Positions 7,397 to 12,923 of a stretch of 14,734 nt of DNA are shown piece by piece. The first letter of the stretch is position 1. Every line of letters starts with the position of its first letter. This DNA is from Caryophanales bacterium UBA6879. Its GTDB lineage: Bacteria > Bacillota_I > Bacilli_A > RFN20 > CAG-288. Position numbers and translations under genes: made by a program. The notes beneath the pieces are model-generated. The model was not told the origin of the DNA, made no database searches, and saw only the letters and a list, made by a program, of their open reading frames with translations. The stretch spans positions 39,075 through 53,808 of the forward strand of contig DKCH01000065.1 of NCBI GenBank assembly GCA_002449135.1, read 5' to 3'.

Positions 7397-7968
7397 TATA
7401 AAACTTTATTAGTATTTAATTTTGACATTGTTAAATTAAAATCACCTGTTTGAATATAGAACTTTAAAGCAAGTAAAGCGGCTTCTAAAGCATCATCTAT
7501 TTTGCTTTGCTCTTCTTTTGGAGGTACTCCTAAAACATAATCTACGATATTTTTATTAGCAGGTTCACCAGTTCCAATTCTTATTCTTTTTATTTGGTTA
7601 GTATGAAGTTGATCAATAATATTTTGTAAACCTTTTTGGCCACCAGAAGAACCAGAAGGTCTTAAACGGAAACGTCCAGGTTCTAAAGCTAAATCATCTA
7701 CTAAAACTATAATATCTTCAATGTCTATTTTATGGTAATCAACAAATTCTTTCACTGAGTTTCCAGAAAGATTCATATAAGTCATTGGTTTTAACATATA
7801 GAAATCTTCACCTTGAAAATTTCCTTTAGAATATAATCCTTGAAAGCCTTGCTTAAAAGGAGTATGGTCAACATCTTCTGCTAACATATCTAATAAAATA
7901 AAGCCCATATTGTGACGTGTTTTACTATATTCTGTTCCTGGATTACCTAAACCTACTATTAATTTCAT
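7396..7968 (-). CDS. pth: Peptidyl-tRNA hydrolase Pth
   Basis: Pth cleaves the ester bond of peptidyl-tRNAs that drop off the ribosome, recycling tRNA. The 190-residue protein begins MKLIVGLGNPG and has TRHNMGF with the catalytic His19, Asn9, MNLSG with Asn66, and VLVDD with Asp91. One site is unusual: the GGHNG segment of the classical enzyme reads GGQKG at residues 109-113. The start at 7968 has GAAGGT (7975-7980) six bases upstream and a good promoter further up. mfd follows with a one-base overlap. Confidence 0.95.
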   Translation of the reverse strand: MKLIVGLGNPGTEYSKTRHNMGFILLDMLAEDVDHTPFKQGFQGLYSKGNFQGEDFYMLKPMTYMNLSGNSVKEFVDYHKIDIEDIIVLVDDLALEPGRFRLRPSGSSGGQKGLQNIIDQLHTNQIKRIRIGTGEPANKNIVDYVLGVPPKEEQSKIDDALEAALLALKFYIQTGDFNLTMSKLNTNKVL

Positions 7969-7992
7969 TTTTATACCTTCTTTAACATTGAT

Positions 7993-8021
7993 ATTGTAGT
8001 CTAAATTTTCTTTCTTGTCAT
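7993..8021 (-). promoter_or_regulatory. Promoter of pth-mfd
   Basis: On the minus strand ATGACA (8016-8021) and TACAAT (7993-7998) each match five of six consensus bases and are 17 bases apart. The predicted start, near 7986, gives a leader of about 18 bases that includes the pth ribosome binding site. Confidence 0.6.
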
Positions 8022-8064
8022 TAAAAGTAAATTTGATAAGTTATTAATTTATTTAACTAAATAT

Positions 8065-8081
8065 TTGTGATAAGAGCACAA
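8065..8081. promoter_or_regulatory. Palindromic operator-like site upstream of the esterase gene
   Basis: TTGTG-N7-CACAA is a perfect five-base inverted repeat. Its centre (8073) is about 42 bases before the predicted esterase transcription start, and it occupies the place where a -35 box would normally be. This is the classical spacing of a class II activator site. The half-sites resemble CRP/FNR-type half-sites, but the spacing is one base short of that consensus. The binding protein is unknown. Confidence 0.4.
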
Positions 8082-8102
8082 TAAATATTTTAAGGGAAAA
8101 TA

Positions 8103-8108
8103 TATAAT
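8103..8108 (+). promoter_or_regulatory. -10 element of the esterase promoter
   Basis: A perfect TATAAT lies 26 bases before ATG 8135, placing the start near 8115. The region 16 to 18 bases upstream (AATAAA) has no recognisable -35 hexamer and there is no TGn extension, suggesting dependence on an activator. Confidence 0.55.
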
Positions 8109-8118
8109 ATAAGTACTT

Positions 8119-8132
8119 TGAAAGGGGTTACA
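8119..8132 (+). promoter_or_regulatory. cre-like (CcpA) site overlapping the esterase ribosome binding site
   Basis: TGAAAGGGGTTACA matches the catabolite-responsive element pattern TGWAANCGNTNWCA at all specified positions except C7, which is G. It lies just after the predicted start of transcription and contains the AAAGGGG Shine-Dalgarno sequence. A repressor bound here would fit a carbohydrate-degrading gene, but part of the match is enforced by the ribosome binding site itself. Confidence 0.3.
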
Positions 8133-8134
8133 TA

Positions 8135-9694
8135 ATGAAAACAAAAAAATTATTATTACTCTTACCAACAATTTTATTGGCTAGTTGCACTCAGACAACT
8201 GTTCTTAGTGAAAGTTCATCTTTAATACAATCAGAATCTAGTAAATCCTCTAGTCATTCTAGTGAGCAAAAGCCAAATTCTTCTAGTGAAACTACTACAG
8301 TAAGTAAACCTACTTTATATGCTGTTGGTGATTCTACTTTAGCTAGTTTTAATGATAGTTATTATTTTCCACGTTATGGGTATGCAACTCAATTATCTAC
8401 TTATTTTACTGAAAATTTAAATATTGTTAATTTAGCACTATCTGGTCGTTCTTCTAAGTCTTTTTTAACTGAAGAAAATTATCAAACTTTAAAGGATTCA
8501 TTAAAAGAAGGTGATTATTTACTTATTGGTTTTGGTCATAATGATGAAAAGTTTGATGACCAAAGTAGATATACTGATCCAGTAGGCGATATTAATACTG
8601 ATGGTTCTTTTAAGAAGACTTTATTTGATAACTATATTAAATTAGCTTTAGATAAAAAAGCCACACCAATTTTAGCAACACCAATTGTTAGATATGATTC
8701 AACTTTTAGTTATACTGGTGAAAAAGTACATATAACTAGTAAGGGAGACTATGCTAAGGCTATTAGAGAATTAGCAGATTCACAAAATGTTAATTATATT
8801 GACTTAACTGAACTTACTAAAACCGAGTGGTTAAGTAAACAAGAAGAAGCTAAGAAATATCATGCGATGATTGATAAAGTAACCTTAGATGGTACGCATC
8901 TAAATAAATATGGTGCTCAAATGGTTTCTTATTTGTTAGCTAATAATGTGAAGGAAAGTGAAAATAATCCTTTAAAAGCTTATTTGAAACCAAATTTTGA
9001 AAAACCTTTAGAAGCTACCTATTATATTCCTAACCCAGATTATAAAGAAGCAGAATATACTACTCCTACTAGTAAAGGAAGTATGTTTTACTCAGAAGAT
9101 GAATATTGGGGAACATGTTTTGGTAATGTTGGTTCAAATTCTAAGCCAGCAGGAATGGATATTATTAAAAATTCAGATGGTAGTATTACTATGAAATCCA
9201 CTGGTAAAGGTAAAGTCGCAAGTGATGGTGATGGATTTTTGATGCTTGCTAAAAAGATTTCTTCTACTGAAGATTTTGAATTTTCTACAGATATTACTAT
9301 TAATTCTTTTTCAGGTAAACAAACAGCTTTTGGTATTATGGTAAGAGATGATTATTATATTGATGCACCAGGTAAAACTCCTAATAAATCATCTTATATT
9401 GCTGCTGGAACTTTAGTAAATAGTGATTTATCTACTACTTATACTTTTTCTAGAATTAATGGGGCACTTACTGATAAGAAGAATACTGAAGCTCCTTTAG
9501 AAGCAGGTTCAACTCATAAATTAAAAATTAAAAGAGCAGATAATTCAGTAACAATTACTTTTGATGATTATACATTTACAAACAACGATTTAGATTTAAC
9601 TAGTGTAGATAAGGCTAATGATTATGTAGGCTTCTTCTTAACTAGAACAGCAGATGTAACTTTCTCAAATTATATTTATACTAAAACTAATTAG
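8135..9694 (+). CDS. SGNH/GDSL lipoprotein, rhamnogalacturonan acetylesterase-like (CE12-like)
   Basis: The N-terminus is a lipoprotein signal: MKTKK, a Leu-rich helix and lipobox LLASC with Cys18. A Ser/Thr-rich linker of about 35 residues follows, so the protein should be anchored to the outer membrane face. The SGNH domain (about 60-275) has AVGDST with nucleophile Ser67, SGRSSKSF around 103-110 (oxyanion Gly), FGHND with Asn136, and DGTHLN with Asp252 and His255. This block pattern is that of rhamnogalacturonan acetylesterases, which remove acetyl groups from pectin. The C-terminal 200 residues look like a beta-sandwich; FGIMVRDD (399-406) recalls concanavalin-like domains attached to polysaccharide-degrading enzymes. 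It stands alone between pth and ribF with its own regulatory region and terminator. The SGNH fold is sure; the substrate is inferred. Confidence 0.85.
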   Translation: MKTKKLLLLLPTILLASCTQTTVLSESSSLIQSESSKSSSHSSEQKPNSSSETTTVSKPTLYAVGDSTLASFNDSYYFPRYGYATQLSTYFTENLNIVNLALSGRSSKSFLTEENYQTLKDSLKEGDYLLIGFGHNDEKFDDQSRYTDPVGDINTDGSFKKTLFDNYIKLALDKKATPILATPIVRYDSTFSYTGEKVHITSKGDYAKAIRELADSQNVNYIDLTELTKTEWLSKQEEAKKYHAMIDKVTLDGTHLNKYGAQMVSYLLANNVKESENNPLKAYLKPNFEKPLEATYYIPNPDYKEAEYTTPTSKGSMFYSEDEYWGTCFGNVGSNSKPAGMDIIKNSDGSITMKSTGKGKVASDGDGFLMLAKKISSTEDFEFSTDITINSFSGKQTAFGIMVRDDYYIDAPGKTPNKSSYIAAGTLVNSDLSTTYTFSRINGALTDKKNTEAPLEAGSTHKLKIKRADNSVTITFDDYTFTNNDLDLTSVDKANDYVGFFLTRTADVTFSNYIYTKTN

Positions 9695-10598
9695 TTTGAT
9701 TTTTAATAATAGCTAGCTTATCTAAAATAAGCTGGCTTTTTAATTTGTCTAAATTTTCAAATTTTATTTGTTCTCTGACTTTATAAAGAAATTCAAGTTT
9801 AACTTTATAATGATAGATATTTTCGTGAAAATTAAAAATGTTAGTTTCAATAGAAGGTTTTATTAATTCATCAATTGTAGGATGAGTACCAATATTTGTC
9901 ATGGACAAATAAGTATGTTTATTAATAGTAATTTTTGTAGCATAAACACCATCTTTAGGAATTACATAAGAAACTAAAGGTTCAATATTTGCTGTAGGAA
10001 AATCAATTTTTCTACCATTTTGTAAGCCATGAATTACTTCTCCTTTGATGGCGTAATTTCTTCCTAATAATTGATTTGCTTTTGTTATTTCACCTTCTTT
10101 TAAAAGAGAGATAATGTTTTTAGCGGAGATTTTTTTACTGTTATTTTGTAAAAAGTCTACTACTTTAACATCAAATTCTTTTTTTAGATCATCTACTTTT
10201 CCTTGACCATTTTTACCAAATGTAAAATCTTTTCCAACATAGATTTTTTTAATATTTAAAGGCTTTAAGTAGATCTTTATAAAGTCTTTGGGACTTAGTT
10301 CTTTTATTTCTTTAGTAAATGGAATAATAAAAAGACCTTTGACATTTAGCTTATCTAGAATTTCTATTCTATCTTCAATTGATGTTAAAACTTCTTTTTG
10401 GTATGAAGAATTAATATCTGCTTTTAAAAAACCAGAAAAGGTTAAAACATAAGTGTTTTTATTATCTTTTAATGATTCTTTTATAAGATACTGATGTCCT
10501 AAATGCATTCCATCAAAAAAGCCTAAACAAAGGTTAATATTGTTTAAGGATGGATAATTTATTGATTTAGATTGAGAGAAATTATAAACGCTAATCAT
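9687..10598 (-). CDS. ribF: Bifunctional riboflavin kinase / FAD synthetase RibF
   Basis: RibF phosphorylates riboflavin to FMN and adenylates it to FAD. The N-terminal nucleotidyltransferase part shows LGFFDGMHLGHQ (residues 25-36), the HxGH-type motif, and ISAKNIISLLKEGEI in its second half. The C-terminal kinase domain has GRKIDFPTAN (about 195-204), a variant of GRxxGFPTAN, then DGVYA and SMTNIGTHPT. I chose the ATG at 10598, giving 303 residues, over an in-frame ATG at 10655. It fits the family N-terminus and overlaps the truB end by 8 bases (ATGATTAG), as at the ldh-truB junction. No Shine-Dalgarno sequence is visible, so initiation probably depends on ribosomes finishing truB. The last codons overlap the convergent esterase gene by 8 bases and contain its terminator. 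Confidence 0.93.
   Translation of the reverse strand: MISVYNFSQSKSINYPSLNNINLCLGFFDGMHLGHQYLIKESLKDNKNTYVLTFSGFLKADINSSYQKEVLTSIEDRIEILDKLNVKGLFIIPFTKEIKELSPKDFIKIYLKPLNIKKIYVGKDFTFGKNGQGKVDDLKKEFDVKVVDFLQNNSKKISAKNIISLLKEGEITKANQLLGRNYAIKGEVIHGLQNGRKIDFPTANIEPLVSYVIPKDGVYATKITINKHTYLSMTNIGTHPTIDELIKPSIETNIFNFHENIYHYKVKLEFLYKVREQIKFENLDKLKSQLILDKLAIIKNQTN
9711..9741 (+). terminator. Strong Rho-independent terminator of the esterase gene, inside ribF
   Basis: AGCTAGCTTAT (9711-9721) pairs along eleven positions with ATAAGCTGGCT (9727-9737), with one G-T wobble and a five-base loop, and runs straight into TTTTT (9737-9741). It begins 17 bases after the esterase stop codon. All of it lies within the last codons of ribF on the other strand. 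In the ribF direction no good U-tract follows the hairpin. Confidence 0.8.
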
Positions 10599-11457
10599 TT
10601 TTAAACATTTGTAAAATTTTGTATATATTATTTTCTTCTTTATTATATATTGCAATAAGGTTATTTTCGTTATAAATAGCTATTATTTGATTGTTATTTT
10701 TGAGTTTAATTTTATTTCCATTTAATACTTTTTTTAATAGTATTTCATTGTTATCAATATTTATTTTTGGAAAGCTTTTAAATATTTCATTTAGTGGAAT
10801 AATATCAGATTCAGTAATATTTTCTACTGTTTTAGCATTTTTAAGCTCAAAGTTACCAATTTTAGTTCTTTCTAAGCTTATAAGGTGACCATATTCATTT
10901 AATTTAGAAGCAATATCTTCTCCTAAAGTACGAATATATGTTCCTTTAGAACATGTAACTTCAAATTTGATAGTGTTTAATTCCTGATTGTATTCTAATA
11001 AATTGATTTTTGAAATATAAACTTCTCTTTCTTTTCTTTCTATTGTTTGATTTTTGAAAGCTAGTTTATATAAAGGAACACCATTAATTTTAACTGCTGA
11101 ATACATTGGTGGGATTTGTTTTATGTTTCCTAAAAAGCAATTTAATGTATTTTTTATTTCTTCTAATGTGTGTATGATTGGCTTTTTTGTATTGATTATT
11201 TCACCTGTTAAATCTAAAGTGGTTGTTTTACTTCCTAATTGTAAAGTAGCGACATATGTTTTTAGTTTATCTTCTAAGAAAGGAAAAGCTTTTGTTCCTT
11301 TATTTATTCCACATATTATTAATCCAGTTGCAAAAGGATCTAAGGTTCCTAAGTGACCGACTTTTTTGGTATTAAAAAGCTTTTTTAAAGCAATATCTTC
11401 TTTGTTAGTTACTTGGTTGATTTTTTTATTAATTAATACTATTCCATCTCTAGTCAT
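10591..11457 (-). CDS. truB: tRNA pseudouridine(55) synthase TruB
   Basis: TruB isomerises U55 in the T-loop of elongator tRNAs to pseudouridine. The 288-residue protein has GHLGTLDPFATG with catalytic Asp40, then YSAVKINGVPLYKLA and CSKGTYIRTL, all in the standard order. The C-terminal region is short and only loosely resembles the small PUA-like tail of Firmicute TruB. The start at 11457 overlaps the end of the upstream dehydrogenase by 8 bases (ATGACTAG), with no separate ribosome binding site. truB followed by ribF is a widespread arrangement. Normally rpsO follows them on the same strand; here it is divergent, on the far side of the dehydrogenase gene. Confidence 0.94.
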   Translation of the reverse strand: MTRDGIVLINKKINQVTNKEDIALKKLFNTKKVGHLGTLDPFATGLIICGINKGTKAFPFLEDKLKTYVATLQLGSKTTTLDLTGEIINTKKPIIHTLEEIKNTLNCFLGNIKQIPPMYSAVKINGVPLYKLAFKNQTIERKEREVYISKINLLEYNQELNTIKFEVTCSKGTYIRTLGEDIASKLNEYGHLISLERTKIGNFELKNAKTVENITESDIIPLNEIFKSFPKINIDNNEILLKKVLNGNKIKLKNNNQIIAIYNENNLIAIYNKEENNIYKILQMFKND

Positions 11458-12379
11458 TTTTTAAAAAATTATCAGCAATTTCTTGATGTTTTAATAATAT
11501 TTCAATCGAGTCATTTACTTTTTTAATTTCTTCATCATTACAAGATATGCCGACTAAAGAAGAGATTCCAGTATTATTTAAAGTAACTGGTAAAGATAAA
11601 AAGACTTTTTTAGGAGTAAAATAAGTTGTAACAGGGAATATTTCGTTTGAATCAGTTAAAATAGCTCCAATTATTTTAAATACTGCAATAGATACAGCAT
11701 AATTTGTATAGCCTTTATCGTTTGCTACTAAATAACCACCTTTTACGGTTTTTACTATTAAATCTTCTTTATTTAATGTGATTTTATTAGCATCTAAGTA
11801 AGTTTGTAAATAAACTCCACCTATTTTTACTGAAGAAAAAATTGGAACTTCTGAATCTCCATGTTCACCTACTACATAAGCTGATATTGATTTTAAAGAA
11901 ACATTTAAAGCTTCTGCTAAATAATATTGAAAACGTAAAGAATCTAAATAAGTTCCTGAGCCTATTACTCTATTAGCTTCAATGTTTAAGTATTTATAAG
12001 TGAAATATGTTAATGTATCGACTGGATTAGAAATTAATATGATTTTTGAATAATTATTTAAATAAGGTTTTATTTGTTCTAATATTGATTTTAAAAGTTT
12101 TAAGTTGCCTTCTAAGAGTTCGGTTCTAGAACCGACATGGTTTAAACGAATAGAAGCGGTAATTACAATAATATCAGCATCTTTACAAGCTTTATAATCA
12201 CTGTATTTTATTTTTGAATCTGAAATTATTTGTCCATGTTGCATATCTAAAAGGTCAGCTATAGTTTTTTTAGAATCTAAATCAATTATTGATAATTGAT
12301 AGTTACCTTTTAAGAAGAGGGTATAAGCTAAAGTAGAGCCAACTCTTCCATCGCCGATAATTACTATTTTGTTTAACAT
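11450..12379 (-). CDS. L-lactate/2-hydroxyacid dehydrogenase (LDH/MDH superfamily)
   Basis: The 309-residue protein has the LDH fold: GDGRVGS (9-15) for NAD binding, Asp33 for NAD preference, SNPVD with Asn118, GSGTYLDSLRF with Asp146 and Arg149, and GEHGDSEVP with catalytic His173. Arg85 in the active-site loop is also kept. The residue aligned with Gln102 of lactate dehydrogenases is Leu79, and the usual QKPGETR loop is replaced by LNHVGSR. The protein may therefore prefer a bulkier or branched 2-oxoacid, as hydroxyisocaproate dehydrogenases do, so I give no ldh symbol. The start at 12379 has AGAGGT (12385-12390) upstream. A TATAAT on the minus strand at 12413-12418 is a possible -10 box and overlaps the divergent rpsO promoter. 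It leads the truB-ribF operon. Confidence 0.85.
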   Translation of the reverse strand: MLNKIVIIGDGRVGSTLAYTLFLKGNYQLSIIDLDSKKTIADLLDMQHGQIISDSKIKYSDYKACKDADIIVITASIRLNHVGSRTELLEGNLKLLKSILEQIKPYLNNYSKIILISNPVDTLTYFTYKYLNIEANRVIGSGTYLDSLRFQYYLAEALNVSLKSISAYVVGEHGDSEVPIFSSVKIGGVYLQTYLDANKITLNKEDLIVKTVKGGYLVANDKGYTNYAVSIAVFKIIGAILTDSNEIFPVTTYFTPKKVFLSLPVTLNNTGISSLVGISCNDEEIKKVNDSIEILLKHQEIADNFLKND

Positions 12380-12408
12380 ATTTTACCTCTCTTTTTTATT
12401 TTATCATA

Positions 12409-12437
12409 TTGTATTATATCTTTAATGATAGTAATAT
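12409..12437 (+). promoter_or_regulatory. Promoter of rpsO
   Basis: TTGTAT (12409-12414) and TAATAT (12432-12437) are 17 bases apart. The predicted start, near 12444, falls at the foot of the structured rpsO leader (helix from 12446), which supports the assignment. A candidate -10 box of the divergent dehydrogenase operon overlaps it, so the two promoters may compete. Confidence 0.5.
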
Positions 12438-12445
12438 ATTAAAGC

Positions 12446-12519
12446 GACTTTATCTTGGTTTTAATTGACCTCTAAAAATTAATGCTAAGGTTTAGTTAAG
12501 CGAAAGTTACATTAGGAGG
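12446..12519 (+). promoter_or_regulatory. Structured rpsO leader with anti-Shine-Dalgarno loop (candidate S15 autoregulatory pseudoknot)
   Basis: The lower helix pairs 12446-12449 with 12494-12497 and 12452-12458 with 12485-12491, across a 2x2 U-U internal loop. The upper helix pairs TTAATT (12461-12466) with AATTAA (12477-12482). The ten-base apical loop (12467-12476) contains CCTCTAA (12469-12475). This can pair with the rpsO ribosome binding site TTAGGAGG (12512-12519), with only G12515 bulged, making a pseudoknot that would hide the site. Ribosomal protein S15 is known to repress its own mRNA through structured leaders that differ between bacterial groups. The base pairing is read directly from the sequence; regulation is inferred. 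Confidence 0.5.
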
Positions 12520-12528
12520 ATTATAAAA

Positions 12529-12795
12529 ATGTTAACTAAAGAAGAAAAAGCCAAGTTAGTTAAAGAATTTGGTGCTAATGAAAAAGACACTGGTAATGTC
12601 AAAGTTCAAATTGCTATTTTAACTAAAGAAATTAACGATTTAACTGAACATTTAAAGGCTAACAAACACGATTTTGCTTCTAAAAGAGCTTTGTTTGTCA
12701 AAGTTGGTCAAAGAAGTGGTTTCTTAAGCTATCTTGATAAGAAAGATCATACTGCTTATCTTGAATTAATTAAGAAATTAGGTATTAGAAAGTAA
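12529..12795 (+). CDS. rpsO: 30S ribosomal protein S15
   Basis: The 88-residue length and sequence are those of bacterial S15 (uS15): LVKEFGANEKDTGNVKVQIA near the N-terminus, then LTEHLKANKHDFASKRAL and a C-terminal YLELIKKLGIRK. S15 binds the central domain of 16S rRNA at a three-way junction as a primary assembly protein of the small subunit. The start has a near-perfect AGGAGG (12514-12519) nine bases upstream. A strong terminator follows 20 bases after the stop, so it is a single-gene unit. Elsewhere it usually follows truB and ribF; here it points away from them. Confidence 0.98.
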   Translation: MLTKEEKAKLVKEFGANEKDTGNVKVQIAILTKEINDLTEHLKANKHDFASKRALFVKVGQRSGFLSYLDKKDHTAYLELIKKLGIRK

Positions 12796-12814
12796 AATTA
12801 ATTTATTAGTTTGT

Positions 12815-12845
12815 AAGGCTCGGATATTTTATCCGAGCTTTTTAT
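12815..12845 (+). terminator. Rho-independent terminator of rpsO
   Basis: GCTCGGATA (12818-12826) pairs perfectly with TATCCGAGC (12830-12838) around a TTT loop. The stem can be extended outward by G-T and A-T pairs and leads into TTTTTATTTTT. Confidence 0.93.
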
Positions 12846-12859
12846 TTTTAATTTATATG

Positions 12860-12888
12860 TTGAAATTATAAATTTTAACTCTTTTAAT
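12860..12888 (+). promoter_or_regulatory. Possible promoter of the psuK-like gene
   Basis: TTGAAA (12860-12865) and TTTAAT (12883-12888) are 17 bases apart, each one base off consensus, and lie between the rpsO terminator and the next gene. The predicted start, near 12895, gives a leader of about 29 bases carrying AGGAGG. Confidence 0.45.
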
Positions 12889-12923
12889 TTGTTAAAATAA
12901 TAATGTTTAGGAGGATGCTAGAT

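Noticed and set aside
8150..8310. Ser-rich repetitive stretch considered as a DNA repeat
   Set aside because: It is the lipoprotein signal and Ser/Thr linker of the esterase; repetition is at the amino-acid level and has no fixed repeat unit.
10599..10655. N-terminal extension of ribF from ATG 10655
   Set aside because: The 19 extra Lys/Ile/Tyr-rich residues do not resemble RibF, lie inside truB and lack a ribosome binding site; the 8-base overlap at 10598 repeats the neighbouring junction.
10691..10888. 65-codon hydrophobic open frame on the + strand
   Set aside because: Antisense to the 3' part of truB; the Leu/Phe/Ile-rich sequence mirrors Lys/Asn/Glu-rich coding on the other strand.
11054..11356. 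100-codon open frame on the + strand
   Set aside because: Antisense to truB, whose catalytic motifs are intact; the hydrophobic product is a by-product of AT-rich coding DNA and there is no ribosome binding site.
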